A stretch of 64,000 nucleotides of DNA from Paraburkholderia sp. BL25I1N1 (GCF_003002025.1 NZ_PVZB01000014.1:124001-188000), one strand, 5' to 3'; shown: positions 6,801 to 17,382, counted from the stretch's first letter. Made by a program: numbers and translations. The notes: generated from the sequence alone by a model not told the origin.

Positions 6801-7031
6801 TCACACGCCAAGCATTTCCAGCTTCTCGCGCGCATCCGCGCAACGGCGGTTCAGATCGCGATGCATCAACTGACTGTCGAGCAGCGCTGATACATCAGAC
6901 AAACCGAAATCAAAGCGCAGTACGTATTCGATGTCGGTGTAGTCGTGATAAGCGCCGCTGTCCGCCAGCTTCTGCGCTTCAGCGAAAGCAGCTTGTTGCC
7001 GTTCGCCGTTCATCAAATCTCTGATCGCCAT
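6801..7031 (-). CDS. Small conserved hypothetical protein
   Basis: A 76-residue protein starting MAIRDLMNGERQQAAF, with GGAG ahead of the ATG at 7031. It is hydrophilic and mainly helical, with an acidic central part (HDYTDIEYVLRFDFGLSD) and a closing C-A-D-A-R-E-K-L helix. No domain is recognised and no membrane segment is seen. It lies between the RidA gene and the exporter, transcribed in the same direction, with gaps of about 120-180 bases, so an operon is uncertain. Confidence 0.55.
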   Translation of the reverse strand: MAIRDLMNGERQQAAFAEAQKLADSGAYHDYTDIEYVLRFDFGLSDVSALLDSQLMHRDLNRRCADAREKLEMLGV

Positions 7032-7150
7032 GAATGCCGCTCCGAGGAACAGTGAGCCCATCATAGCAACGGAAATTCAAACGCACGGTCGCGCGCACGC
7101 AACACCTGGTGTTTACCGTAGACGCGACGCGGCTTGCGCTTCATTGGTCC

Positions 7151-8371
7151 TCAGACGGCAGCGACCGGCACCTTGGTCGCGTGCCACCTGACAACCAGAA
7201 TCCGGCCGAGATAACACAGCAAGCCCGCCACGCCCACCGTCACGCCCATGCCCGTGGGCGAACCGTCCTGCCAGAGTCCGACCGCAAGGCTCGACAGCGC
7301 GCCGAGCGCCAGCTGCACGGCGCCGAACACGGCGGCCGCGGCGCCGGCATTCAGCGGATAGCGATGCATCAGATCGGTCGTGCAATTGGCGGACAGAAGA
7401 CCGACCACACCGACCACGAAGAACAGGCCGAACACGATCGACCACAAACCGCCCCAACCGGTCAGCGACACGAGACAGACAAACAGCGATGCGATGCAGC
7501 TCACGGTCGCGGCGAAAGAAATGATCGGCAGTGAACCGAGCCGGCCAACCAGCCGCGTATTCATGAAGTTGCCGAACATGATGCCGACGATATTGAGCGC
7601 GAACAGGAAGCCGTAATGCTGCGCCGACACATGGAAATATTCGATGTAGACGAACGGCGTCGCGGTGATGTACGCGAACATCGACGCGAACGCCATGCCG
7701 CCGCACAGCATATGCCCCCACGCAACCGGATCGCGCAGCAACTTGCCGTACGCGCCGAACGACTTCAGCAACGCCGAGTGCGCACGCTTCTCACGCGGCC
7801 ACGTTTCCGGCACCTTAAGAAACGCGGTGATCGCGCACACCGTGCCGAACAACGTCAGCACGATAAACACCACGCGCCAGCCGCCGAGCAGCAGCAACTG
7901 GCCGCCGATGAGCGGCGCGAGCAATGGTCCGATCGACGTGACGATGGCGAGCATCGACAGCACGCGAGCGGCATCGGTCGGGCCGTGGGCGTCGCGTGCG
8001 ATGGCGCGCGCCAGCACCGAGGCCGCGCCCGCGCCCAACGCCTGGACGAAACGGAACGTCACCAGCGAGCCGATCGAGAACGACATGGCGCAGGCGATGC
8101 TAGCCAGCGCATACATGACAATGCCGCCGAGCAACACGGGCCGGCGGCCATAGGTATCCGACAGCGGACCATAGAGCAGCATGCCGATCGAAAAGCCGAA
8201 CATGAAGCTGGTGAGCGTCGTCTGCGCAGAGCCGGTGCTGATGGCGAACGCCTGCGCGATGGTCGGCAAGCTCGGCAGGTACATGTCGATGGAAATCGGC
8301 CCGCATGCGGCAAGCGCACCGAGCAACAGAATCAGCCGGCCATCGGGCCGGCTTCTGGTGACGTGAGACAT
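7151..8371 (-). CDS. Bcr/CflA family drug-resistance MFS exporter
   Basis: A 406-residue inner-membrane protein with twelve predicted hydrophobic segments. The opening LLLGALAACGPISIDMYLPSL is the hallmark of the Bcr/CflA (DHA1) family, in which the I-D-M-Y-L-P motif lies at the end of helix 1. The motif-A loop reads YGPLSDTYGRRPVLLGG after helix 2. Members expel drugs such as bicyclomycin, or sulfathiazole, or cysteine by proton antiport; the substrate cannot be told from sequence. The start MSHVTRS at 8371 is preferred over an upstream ATG because homologues start close to this point. It is a monocistronic unit. Confidence 0.9.
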   Translation of the reverse strand: MSHVTRSRPDGRLILLLGALAACGPISIDMYLPSLPTIAQAFAISTGSAQTTLTSFMFGFSIGMLLYGPLSDTYGRRPVLLGGIVMYALASIACAMSFSIGSLVTFRFVQALGAGAASVLARAIARDAHGPTDAARVLSMLAIVTSIGPLLAPLIGGQLLLLGGWRVVFIVLTLFGTVCAITAFLKVPETWPREKRAHSALLKSFGAYGKLLRDPVAWGHMLCGGMAFASMFAYITATPFVYIEYFHVSAQHYGFLFALNIVGIMFGNFMNTRLVGRLGSLPIISFAATVSCIASLFVCLVSLTGWGGLWSIVFGLFFVVGVVGLLSANCTTDLMHRYPLNAGAAAAVFGAVQLALGALSSLAVGLWQDGSPTGMGVTVGVAGLLCYLGRILVVRWHATKVPVAAV

Positions 8372-8629
8372 GGGAATCCAGATGAAGCACCGCGCCGTCA
8401 TCGGCAGCGGAACAGGTGAAACGGGGAAAACAGCAACTTGACAGCCTCAATTGTACGCGACGGTTAACACGACAGCCGGGCCTCGGACCTGATCGCGAAG
8501 ACGCCTGTGCGGCATCGACGATTCGCGGCAGCCACGTTGCCGATCGGTTAAGCTGCCGCCTGAACGCTGCGGGCGACGCGCGAATCTAGGCGCCGCGCCC
8601 TTCCCGACTATTCTGTACGCGACCATGCG

Positions 8630-9114
8630 ATGACCGCATTCCTGCTGATCTGGAGCCCGAGGAAATGGCCATGGCCCGAGCTGCCCGACGTGGCCAAACG
8701 CGTGACCACGGGCGTCGCGGTCGCCGACGCATGGGGCTGCGGATTTGCACGCAGATCCTGCCGGGAGACCGCGTGTTTCTGCATCGCGTGGCACAGGAAC
8801 CGAAGGGTATCTTCGGCTCTGGTTATGTCACGCGCGCGCCGTACGAGGTCCCCGATCCGGCGACGAAGCGCGGCTACCGTTTGTGCATCGACTTCGTGTA
8901 CGACTGGCTCGTCGATGCACACGAAGACGTGGTGATTCCGCGTGAGATGTTGCGCACGCATCCTTTCTCCGTGCAGACGTGGGACGCGCAGAGTTCGGGC
9001 ACCGTCATCAAGCCAATGGCCGAAGGGGCGTTGGAAAAGCGCTGGGCGGAACTCACCGGCAAGCGCAAGCCGCCAAAGTTCGATACGCCGACTGTGCCGA
9101 CGCACAAAAAGTGA
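8630..9114 (+). pseudogene. EVE-like/PUA-fold protein interrupted by a frameshift
   Basis: Two overlapping frames together make one protein. The first starts at 8630 with MTAFLLIWSPRKWPWPELPD and continues to WGCG. The second carries the rest, QILPGDRVFLHRVAQEPKGI then FGSGYVTRAPYEVP and, near the end, SSGTVIKPMAEGALEKRWAE. The order F-L-L-x-W-x-P-x-K-W, W-x-C-G, P-G-D-R-V-F-L, G-x-x-A/G-S-G is typical of a full-length EVE-like protein of about 160 residues. The switch occurs near 8745-8757 and corresponds to a one-base loss or gain. It is a real pseudogene or an assembly error; either way the remaining sequence is well conserved. Confidence 0.7.
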
Positions 9115-9252
9115 GTGAGGGGCCCGCTGCGTAGGCACATCCGGAAACCTGTTCACGCTGACTCCGGTACAATTTCCCCACCCATCCCAGCGCCACGCGA
9201 CTCGCCCATAGGCGGCCCGCGCCGCTGCGCAACCCCAATTCCAGTCATCGCC

Positions 9253-10536
9253 ATGTCCAGAAACGAAACCCTTTTTGAACGCGCGCAACGCACCATTCCC
9301 GGCGGCGTGAACTCGCCAGTGCGAGCCTTCCGCTCGGTCGGCGGCACGCCGCGCTTCATCGAACGCGCACAGGGCCCCTACTTCTGGGATGCGGACGGTC
9401 AGCGTTATATCGACTACATCGGCTCATGGGGCCCGATGATCCTCGGCCACGTCCATCCGGAAGTGCTCGAGGCCGTGCAGCGCGTGCTGGGCAACGGCTT
9501 CTCGTTCGGCGCGCCGACTGAATCGGAAGTGGAAATCGCCGAAGAAATCTGCAAGCTGGTGCCCTCCATCGAACAGGTCCGCATGGTGTCGAGCGGCACC
9601 GAGGCGACCATGAGCGCGCTGCGTCTCGCGCGCGGCTTCACGAACCGCAGCCGTATCGTCAAGTTCGAAGGCTGCTATCACGGCCACGCGGACAGTCTGC
9701 TGGTTAAGGCCGGCTCGGGCCTGCTGACCTTCGGCAATCCGACTTCGGCGGGCGTGCCGGCGGATATCGCCAAGCACACCACCGTGCTCGAGTACAACAA
9801 CGTGGCTGAACTCGAAGAAGCGTTCAAGGCGTTCGGCAACGAGATCGCCTCGGTGATCGTCGAACCGGTGGCCGGCAACATGAACCTGGTGCGCGCCACG
9901 CCCGAGTTCCTCCAAGCCTTGCGGCGCCTGTGCACCGAGTATGGCTCGGTGCTGATTTTCGACGAAGTGATGTGCGGCTTTCGCGTCGCCCTGGGTGGCG
10001 CGCAAGAGGTCTACGGCATCACGCCGGATCTCACGTGTCTCGGCAAGGTGATCGGCGGCGGCATGCCGGCAGCGGCATTCGGCGGGCGGCGCGACATCAT
10101 GGCTCACCTTGCGCCGCTTGGCGGCGTCTATCAGGCGGGCACGCTGTCGGGTAACCCGATCGCGGTCGCGGCCGGCCTGAAAACGCTACAACTGATCCAG
10201 GCACCGGGCTTCTACGACACGCTGACCGCGCGCACCATGCGCCTCGCGCAGGGTCTTGCCAACGTGGCGCGCGAAGCCAAGGTGCCGTTCGCGGCCGATT
10301 CTCTCGGCGGCATGTTCGGCCTCTACTTCACGGACTCGATCCCGACCAGCTTCGCCGAAGTCACGCAGAGCGACGTGCCGCGTTTCAACGCGTTCTTCCA
10401 CAAGATGCTCGACGCCGGCGTGTATTTCGCGCCATCGGCGTATGAAGCAGGCTTTGTGTCGATCGTTCACGACGACGCGATTGTCGACGCCACGATCGAC
10501 GCCGCGCGTGGCGCATTCGCCTCGCTCGCGGCCTGA
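9253..10536 (+). CDS. hemL: Glutamate-1-semialdehyde 2,1-aminomutase
   Basis: Converts glutamate-1-semialdehyde to 5-aminolevulinate for haem synthesis, a cytosolic PLP enzyme. The 427-residue length is standard. It opens SRNETLFERAQRTIPGGVNS, the conserved HemL N-terminus, and has the substrate-pocket segments GSWGPMILGH and VSSGTEATMSALRLAR, the GCYHGHADSLLVKAGSG loop, IFDEVMCGFR, and the PLP lysine in CLGKVIGGGMPAAAFGG. The ATG at 9253 matches the family start; upstream in-frame codons are low complexity. The riboflavin genes follow 70 bases downstream in the same direction. Confidence 0.97.
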   Translation: MSRNETLFERAQRTIPGGVNSPVRAFRSVGGTPRFIERAQGPYFWDADGQRYIDYIGSWGPMILGHVHPEVLEAVQRVLGNGFSFGAPTESEVEIAEEICKLVPSIEQVRMVSSGTEATMSALRLARGFTNRSRIVKFEGCYHGHADSLLVKAGSGLLTFGNPTSAGVPADIAKHTTVLEYNNVAELEEAFKAFGNEIASVIVEPVAGNMNLVRATPEFLQALRRLCTEYGSVLIFDEVMCGFRVALGGAQEVYGITPDLTCLGKVIGGGMPAAAFGGRRDIMAHLAPLGGVYQAGTLSGNPIAVAAGLKTLQLIQAPGFYDTLTARTMRLAQGLANVAREAKVPFAADSLGGMFGLYFTDSIPTSFAEVTQSDVPRFNAFFHKMLDAGVYFAPSAYEAGFVSIVHDDAIVDATIDAARGAFASLAA

Positions 10537-10607
10537 AGCGGGCAAGACAACACACTGCTAAAACCAAAACCCATTACAGCCTAGCCACCGTACTCGACTG
10601 GACCCCG

Positions 10608-11777
10608 ATGTTTTCGCAAACCGATTTCGTCCATATGGAACGCGCGCTCGCGTTGGCCAAGCGCGGCATGTACAGCACCGACCCGAATCCGCGCGTCGGC
10701 TGCGTGCTCGTCAAGAATGGCGAGGTGATCGGCGAAGGCTTCACGCAACCGGCCGGTCAGGATCATGCCGAAATCCGCGCGCTGAAGGACGCGCGCTCGC
10801 GCGGTCACGACTTGCGCGGCGCCACGGCCTACGTGACGCTGGAGCCATGCAGCCACTTCGGCCGCACGCCGCCGTGCGCGAATGCGTTGATCGAAGCTCA
10901 GGTCGCGCGCGTAGTCGCGGCGATGGAAGATCCCAATCCGCTAGTATCCGGCCGCGGTCTCGCCATGTTGCGCGACGCCGGTATCGAAGTGCGCTGCGGG
11001 CTGCTCGCCCACGAAGCGCACGAACTCAATATCGGCTTCGTCTCGCGTATGACGCGCGGCCGCCCGTGGGTCCGCATGAAAGTGGCGGCCTCGCTGGATG
11101 GCCGCACCGGCTTGCCTTCCGGCGTCAGCCAATGGATCACCGGTGAAGCGGCACGCGCCGACGGCCACGCCTGGCGCGCTCGCGCGTCGGCGATTTTGAC
11201 GGGCATCGGCACGGTCAGGGAAGACAATCCGCGCATGACGGTGCGCGCCGTCGACACGCCGCGCCAGCCGCAACGCGTACTGATCGACAGCCAGCTCGAC
11301 GTGCCGCCGGAGGCGCTAATTCTGGCCGGCGCACCCACGCTGATCTTCTGCGGCAATCTGGATGGGCGACATACCGATCGCGCCAACGCATTGCGCGATC
11401 GCGGCGCCGAGATCGTCCAGCTGGCGAACCCGGCGGGCAAGGTCGATCTGCCCGCGGTGCTGAAAGTGCTGGGCGAGCGCAACGTCAACGAATTGCATGT
11501 CGAGGCGGGCTACAAGCTGAACGGCTCGCTGCTGCGCGAAGGCTGCGTCGACGAATTGCTCGTGTATCTCGCGCCGAGCCTGCTCGGCATGGATTCGATG
11601 AGCATGTTCAATCTGAGCGCGCCCGACACGCTCGAGGGCCGCGTCAAACTGAACTTCCACGCGGTCGACCGGATCGGCGAAGATGTGCGGATTCTCGCCC
11701 GCTTCATGCCTCAACCCGCCCCCGAGGCCACGCCCGGACCCGGCAGCGATCCCGCGTCCCCACCCGTTTCGAAATGA
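10608..11777 (+). CDS. ribD: Bifunctional riboflavin deaminase/reductase
   Basis: Carries out steps 2 and 3 of riboflavin synthesis, deamination of the pyrimidine followed by reduction of the ribosyl side chain. The 389-residue protein has an N-terminal deaminase domain (about 1-145) with zinc site HAEIRAL and PCSHFGRTPPC, then the reductase domain (about 150-365) with RPWVRMKVAASLDGR and the NADPH-binding GVSQWITGEAAR. It ends in a Pro-rich tail (PQPAPEATPGPGSDPASPP) that is unusual and probably disordered. It lies 15 bases ahead of ribE, so the two are co-transcribed. Confidence 0.97.
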   Translation: MFSQTDFVHMERALALAKRGMYSTDPNPRVGCVLVKNGEVIGEGFTQPAGQDHAEIRALKDARSRGHDLRGATAYVTLEPCSHFGRTPPCANALIEAQVARVVAAMEDPNPLVSGRGLAMLRDAGIEVRCGLLAHEAHELNIGFVSRMTRGRPWVRMKVAASLDGRTGLPSGVSQWITGEAARADGHAWRARASAILTGIGTVREDNPRMTVRAVDTPRQPQRVLIDSQLDVPPEALILAGAPTLIFCGNLDGRHTDRANALRDRGAEIVQLANPAGKVDLPAVLKVLGERNVNELHVEAGYKLNGSLLREGCVDELLVYLAPSLLGMDSMSMFNLSAPDTLEGRVKLNFHAVDRIGEDVRILARFMPQPAPEATPGPGSDPASPPVSK

Positions 11778-11792
11778 TCGAGGATTAGTACG

Positions 11793-12407
11793 ATGTTCAC
11801 AGGAATCGTCGCGGCCGTGGGCCGCATTGAATCAGTCAAGCCGCTCGGCACGGACGGCGACGCGGGCGTGCGCCTGAACGTCGAAGCCGGCGGTCTCGAT
11901 CTCGGCGACGTGCAGCTCGGCGACAGCATCACCATTCAGGGCGCCTGCATGACCGTGGTCGCGAAAACCGCCCACTCGTTCGAAGTCGACGTCTCGCGCG
12001 AAAGCCTGAACTGCACGGCGGGCCTCGGCGAGACCGGCGAAGTCAATCTCGAGAAAGCGCTGCGCGCGCACGACCGGCTCGGCGGCCATATCGTTTCCGG
12101 CCATGTGGACGGGCTCGGCACGGTGACGCACTTCGCGCCGGTCGGCGAATCGCACGAACTGCGCGTGCTGGCGCCGCGCGAGATCGGCCGCTACCTGGCG
12201 TACAAGGGCTCTATCACTGTCAACGGCGTGAGCTTGACCGTCAACTCGGTTAAAGATCGCGACGATGGCTGCGAATTCTCGATCAACCTGATTCCGCACA
12301 CGGTTGAAGTGACGGCGCTCAAGCGTCTGCGTGAGGGCACGCAGGTGAATCTGGAGATCGATCTGATCGCGCGCTACGTCGAGCGCATGCTGAACGCGCC
12401 CAAGTAA
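11793..12407 (+). CDS. ribE: Riboflavin synthase alpha chain
   Basis: Dismutates two 6,7-dimethyl-8-ribityllumazine molecules into riboflavin and a pyrimidine, completing the pathway. The 204-residue protein has the twin lumazine-binding repeats: repeat 1 opens with MFTGIVAAVGRIE and repeat 2 with GGHIVSGHVDGLGTV. Conserved NCTAGLG and SITVNGVSLTVNSV segments flank the sites. The N-terminal MFTG is the diagnostic start, so 11793 is firm. It follows ribD by 15 bases and precedes ribBA by 199 bases, a gap that holds a short GCCGGT hairpin at 12409-12425 but no FMN riboswitch. Confidence 0.97.
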   Translation: MFTGIVAAVGRIESVKPLGTDGDAGVRLNVEAGGLDLGDVQLGDSITIQGACMTVVAKTAHSFEVDVSRESLNCTAGLGETGEVNLEKALRAHDRLGGHIVSGHVDGLGTVTHFAPVGESHELRVLAPREIGRYLAYKGSITVNGVSLTVNSVKDRDDGCEFSINLIPHTVEVTALKRLREGTQVNLEIDLIARYVERMLNAPK

Positions 12408-12606
12408 CCGGCCGCAAGCCGGTCACGCATGGGCCGGCGGCGGCGCCCGGCCGCATTCCGCCGGTTCATGCATCCATCGTTTCAACGAGCTTAGCAACGG
12501 CGGGCGGCTCATCGCCAGTCGGCCAAATGGCCTATGCCGTTCGGCGGAGGCGACTTGGGCTCGCGCGTGGCGTAAAATACGCGCTTTCTTCGAAACTCTC
12601 GCCAAC

Positions 12607-13743
<1,137 letters not shown>

Positions 13744-13792
13744 TCCGATCATTCACGCGCTTCGCGCCCACTCAAAACACTACGGAATTCAC

Positions 13793-14299
13793 ATGGAAAT
13801 CGGACAATACCAACCGAATCTCGACGGCGACGGACTGCGTATCGGCATCGTGCAGGCGCGCTTTAACGAGCCCGTTTGCAATGGCCTCGCAGACTCCTGC
13901 ATCGAAGAACTCGAACGCCTCGGCGTGACCGGCGAAGACGTGCTGCTCGTCACCGTGCCGGGTGCGCTGGAAATCCCGCTGGCGTTGCAAAAGCTCGCCG
14001 AAAGCGCGCAATTCGACGCACTGATCGCGCTCGGCGCGGTGATTCGCGGCGAAACGTACCACTTCGAACTGGTATCGAACGAAAGCGGCGCGGGCATCAC
14101 GCGTATCGGCCTCGACTTCGGCATTCCGGTCGCGAACGCGGTACTGACCACCGAAAACGACGAACAAGCCGTTGCGCGCATGACCGAGAAGGGTCGTGAC
14201 GCGGCGCGCGTGGCCGTCGAAATGGCGAACCTTGCCGTCGCGCTCGAACAACTCGGCGGCGACGACGAGGAAGAAGACGAAGAAGAGGAAGAGGCATGA
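13793..14299 (+). CDS. ribH: 6,7-dimethyl-8-ribityllumazine synthase
   Basis: Condenses the butanone phosphate with the pyrimidine made by RibD to give ribityllumazine, in an icosahedral or pentameric shell. The 168-residue protein has RIGIVQARFNEPVCNGLADS, VPGALEIPLALQKLA, ALGAVIRGETYHFELVSNES with the catalytic His, and FGIPVANAVLTTENDEQA. It starts at ATG 13793 after a short gap from ribBA. The last 14 residues (DDEEEDEEEEEA-type) are an almost pure acidic tail not needed for catalysis. Its stop overlaps the nusB start in an ATGA, so the two are translationally coupled. Confidence 0.96.
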   Translation: MEIGQYQPNLDGDGLRIGIVQARFNEPVCNGLADSCIEELERLGVTGEDVLLVTVPGALEIPLALQKLAESAQFDALIALGAVIRGETYHFELVSNESGAGITRIGLDFGIPVANAVLTTENDEQAVARMTEKGRDAARVAVEMANLAVALEQLGGDDEEEDEEEEEA

Positions 14300-14730
14300 A
14301 GAGCGCACGCCGACGCTCCCGCGAACTGGCCACGCAGGGGCTTTACCAGTGGCTGCTGTCGGGTTCGCCCGGCGGTGAAATCGACGCGCAACTGCGCGGC
14401 GCGCAAGGCTTCGACAAGGCCGACCACGAACATCTGGACGCCATTCTGCACGGCGTGATCCGCGATTCGGAAACACTGTCCGCGGCAATCGCTCCGTGTC
14501 TCGACCGTCCGATCGAGCAGCTCTCGCCGGTCGAACGCGCCGTGCTGCTGGTGGCCGCGTTTGAACTGAAGAACCACATCGATATTCCTTATCGCGTGGT
14601 CATCAACGAAGCGGTCGAACTCGCCAAAACGTTCGGCGGCGCGGACGGCTACAAGTACGTGAACGGCGTGCTGGACAAGCTGTCGGCGCAACTGCGCGTG
14701 GATGAGACGCAGGCGGCTCGCAAGCGTTAA
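14296..14730 (+). CDS. nusB: Transcription antitermination factor NusB
   Basis: Binds the boxA sequence of rRNA leader transcripts with NusE and helps rRNA antitermination. The 144-residue protein has the all-helical NusB signature: RRSRELATQGLYQWLLSG near the start, VERAVLLVAAFELKNHIDIP in the middle and YRVVINEAVELAKTFGGADG followed by YKYVNGVLDKLS. Length and layout are standard. The start ATG overlaps the ribH stop, so translation of nusB is coupled to riboflavin genes, a common proteobacterial arrangement. Confidence 0.96.
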   Translation: MKSARRRSRELATQGLYQWLLSGSPGGEIDAQLRGAQGFDKADHEHLDAILHGVIRDSETLSAAIAPCLDRPIEQLSPVERAVLLVAAFELKNHIDIPYRVVINEAVELAKTFGGADGYKYVNGVLDKLSAQLRVDETQAARKR

Positions 14731-14887
14731 GCGCAAGGCGCATGGCGCATGGCCGGCGGCATGGTCGTTGGCGTGCGCTACGCTGAACGAGCTGGCGTAA
14801 CCGAACCGTTCATAAGGACGCCGTTTCGCGCACAAGCACTCGCGCCGAACGTCGTCCCGCTTTTGCTTCTGAACTGGATTTGATCGT

Positions 14888-16084
14888 ATGAACTCCGTGA
14901 CCGAACCCTTGGTGCGGCTTGCTGCACGTGTGGACGCCATCCAGCCTTTCTATGTGATGGAACTGGCCAAGGAGGCCGCGCTTCTCGAGCGCGACGGCCG
15001 CGACATCATTCATATGGGAATCGGCGAACCCGATTTCACCGCGCCCGAGCCGGTTATCGAGGCGGCCGCGAGCGCACTGCGCCGTGGCGTCACGCAATAC
15101 ACCAGCGCGCTTGGCCTGCACGCGCTGCGCGAAGCGATCTCGGCGCATTACGCCGACTTCTACGGCGTTAACGTGGATCCGGCGCGGATCGTCGTTACCG
15201 CCGGCGCATCGGCCGCATTGCTGCTGGCTTGCGCGGCGCTGGTCGATCGCGACGACGAAGTGCTCATGCCCGACCCGTGCTATCCGTGCAACCGCCATTT
15301 CGTGATCGCCGCCGAAGGCAAGCCGGTAATGGTCCCTAGCGGCCCGGCCGAGCGTTTCCAACTCACCGCCGCCGACGTCGAGCGTCTCTGGAACGAGCAC
15401 ACCCGTGGCGTGCTGCTGGCGTCGCCGTCGAACCCGACCGGCACGTCGATCGAACCGGCCGAACTGGAGCGCATCGTCAAGGCGGTGCGCGCGCGTGGCG
15501 GCTTTACCATCGTCGACGAGATCTACCAGGGGCTGAGCTACGACGCGAAGCCCGTGTCGGCGCTCTCGTTCGGCGACGACGTGATCACCGTCAACAGCTT
15601 CTCGAAGTACTTCAACATGACGGGTTGGCGTCTGGGCTGGCTGGTGGTGCCGCCCGGCATGGTCGGCGCGTTTGAAAAACTCGCGCAAAACCTGTTCATC
15701 TGCGCTTCGGCGCTCGCCCAGCACGCGGCGCTCGCCTGCTTCGAGCCGGAAACGATCGCGATTTACGAAGCGCGGCGCCAGGAATTCAAGCGTCGCCGCG
15801 ACTTCATCGCGCCGGCGCTGGAATCGCTCGGCTTTTCCGTGCCGGTAATGCCCGACGGCGCTTTCTATGTATATGCCGATTGCCGCACGGTCGCGCACGC
15901 CGCGGCCGGCGACAGCGCGGCACTCACCAAGGCCATGCTGCACGATGCGGGCGTGGTGCTGGTGCCGGGCATGGATTTCGGTACGCACGCGCCGAAGGAG
16001 TACATCCGGCTGTCGTACGCCACTGCCTATCCGAAACTGGAAGAGGCCGTCGACCGACTGGCGAAATTCTTCGGCAAGGGTTGA
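14888..16084 (+). CDS. Class I/II pyridoxal-phosphate aminotransferase
   Basis: A 398-residue fold-type I aminotransferase, cytosolic. Motifs: IIHMGIGEPDFTAPEPVIEA, the YTSALGLHALREAIS and VTAGASAALLLACAAL segments, SPSNPTGTSIEP, VDEIYQGLSY, and the PLP lysine in NSFSKYFNMTGWRLGW. The family includes aspartate, alanine and tyrosine-type transaminases; the specific amino acid cannot be decided. The start MNSVTEPLVRLAARVDAIQ is the first ATG of the frame. It is followed by a strong terminator at 16125-16155, so it ends its own transcription unit. Confidence 0.92.
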   Translation: MNSVTEPLVRLAARVDAIQPFYVMELAKEAALLERDGRDIIHMGIGEPDFTAPEPVIEAAASALRRGVTQYTSALGLHALREAISAHYADFYGVNVDPARIVVTAGASAALLLACAALVDRDDEVLMPDPCYPCNRHFVIAAEGKPVMVPSGPAERFQLTAADVERLWNEHTRGVLLASPSNPTGTSIEPAELERIVKAVRARGGFTIVDEIYQGLSYDAKPVSALSFGDDVITVNSFSKYFNMTGWRLGWLVVPPGMVGAFEKLAQNLFICASALAQHAALACFEPETIAIYEARRQEFKRRRDFIAPALESLGFSVPVMPDGAFYVYADCRTVAHAAAGDSAALTKAMLHDAGVVLVPGMDFGTHAPKEYIRLSYATAYPKLEEAVDRLAKFFGKG

Positions 16085-16124
16085 GCGCAGCGACTCTCAA
16101 TCTCTCCTCAATCGCAGACGAAAA

Positions 16125-16155
16125 AAAAGGACACGCCAGAGCGTGTCCTTTTTTG
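16125..16155. terminator. Rho-independent terminator (bidirectional)
   Basis: A 12-bp stem AAAAGGACACGC (16125-16136) / GCGTGTCCTTTT (16141-16152), with a four-base loop, A run 5' and T run 3'. It serves both the aminotransferase on the plus strand and the lytic transglycosylase on the minus strand. Confidence 0.92.
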
Positions 16156-16197
16156 TTGCCACTCCTGCGCGGAGTCGCCCGTTCTAAGCTGCCAACC

Positions 16198-17382
16198 TCA
16201 AGCGCCCAACTCCGAGGCCGATGCCACGTGCTTCGTCGCGTTGGCGCTCGCATCGTCCAGCTCGGAGGAAACCGGCGCCTTCACCGGCGTCGCCGCGCTC
16301 AACGGGTGACTGCCTTCGAGCGTCACCTGCACGCGCTTGCCATTGCTGGCGGACGCGGCAGTAGCCGTGTTGGTCGACGCCGTCAAAACCGGCGCCTGCG
16401 GTGCGTTGATCGGCACCTTGCGGCCACGCGCCACGTCCCGCAGACGGGCACGCTCGGCCATGACCTTGGCACCGTAGCCGCCGTCGTCCGGCGAAGTCGA
16501 GCCGACGTACAGACGCAAGCCGCCCGGCAGCGAGCCGCCGCGTGCGATGCAATCCTTCAACACCAGCGCGCCCACCTTGATGTTCGCGACCGGTTCGAGC
16601 GCCGCGCTCTGACCGCCGAAATACTGGAATTTGTCCGAGTGCACCTTGGACATAACCTGCATCAGGCCTTGTGCGCCGACGCCGCTCTCGGCGTACGGGT
16701 TGAAGCCCGACTCGATTGCCATCACTGAAAGCAGCAGCAGCGGATCGAGACCGACTTCGCGGCCGGTGTCGAACGCCGCCTTCACGAGCTCGCTGACGGG
16801 CTCCTGAGCAACGCGATAGCGCCGTGCGAGAAAGGACGCAACCAGGTCCTGCTCGCGGGTCGAGATCAGGACGCGGTCGTCGCGCGCGTCGGCGGATACA
16901 CGTTGCGACGGGATCAAGCTTGCCAGCGCAGTAACGCTCTGCATGGTGCGCGGATCGAGGCCGTTCAGCGCCGCGACACCCATGCCGGTTGACCCGGCGG
17001 CGTCGAATGCGTTGTCAAAGCTGCTGTTGCTCGCGGTGACAGTGTTGCCGTTGTTCGTGCCGCTCACGGCATCGGGGCCGTTCGAGCTGGCGGTCAGCGA
17101 GTCGTCGGAGGACGCGCGCGCGGGCGGTCCGAAAGCCGGCAGCGGGTTGCCCTGCAGCAGACGGGCGGGACCGGCTTGCACAGCGGCGGAGATGACCGGC
17201 ATTGCCTTGGCGGCTAACGTGCCGCGCAGGGCCGGCATCAGCCACAGTGCGACTGTCAGCACCACCGCGATACCGCCGACGATGCTGAACAGGTGATGAC
17301 TCATTCGCGTCCCGCAACGCACCACACCGCGCACAACTTGCGCGATACGCTCATCGGGACGCCACGATAACCAGGCGTTCAT
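16198..17382 (-). CDS. Membrane-anchored lytic transglycosylase (SLT domain)
   Basis: A 394-residue inner-membrane-anchored enzyme. Residues about 33-50 (FSIVGGIAVVLTVALWLMPA) are the single membrane helix; the following 150 residues are a periplasmic, Ser/Asn-rich linker. The SLT domain covers about 200-320, with the catalytic Glu in VMAIESGFNPYAESG and the GAQGLMQVM segment, then LRLYVGSTSPDDGGYGAKV. It cleaves the glycan strand of peptidoglycan between MurNAc and GlcNAc to form 1,6-anhydro ends. The start at 17382 is preferred because GGAG lies 7 bases upstream; an internal ATG near 17304 is an alternative. Confidence 0.9.
   Translation of the reverse strand: MNAWLSWRPDERIAQVVRGVVRCGTRMSHHLFSIVGGIAVVLTVALWLMPALRGTLAAKAMPVISAAVQAGPARLLQGNPLPAFGPPARASSDDSLTASSNGPDAVSGTNNGNTVTASNSSFDNAFDAAGSTGMGVAALNGLDPRTMQSVTALASLIPSQRVSADARDDRVLISTREQDLVASFLARRYRVAQEPVSELVKAAFDTGREVGLDPLLLLSVMAIESGFNPYAESGVGAQGLMQVMSKVHSDKFQYFGGQSAALEPVANIKVGALVLKDCIARGGSLPGGLRLYVGSTSPDDGGYGAKVMAERARLRDVARGRKVPINAPQAPVLTASTNTATAASASNGKRVQVTLEGSHPLSAATPVKAPVSSELDDASANATKHVASASELGA

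Noticed and set aside
12408..12606. FMN riboswitch upstream of ribBA
   Set aside because: None of the conserved FMN-element cores were found in this gap; only a short GC hairpin is present.
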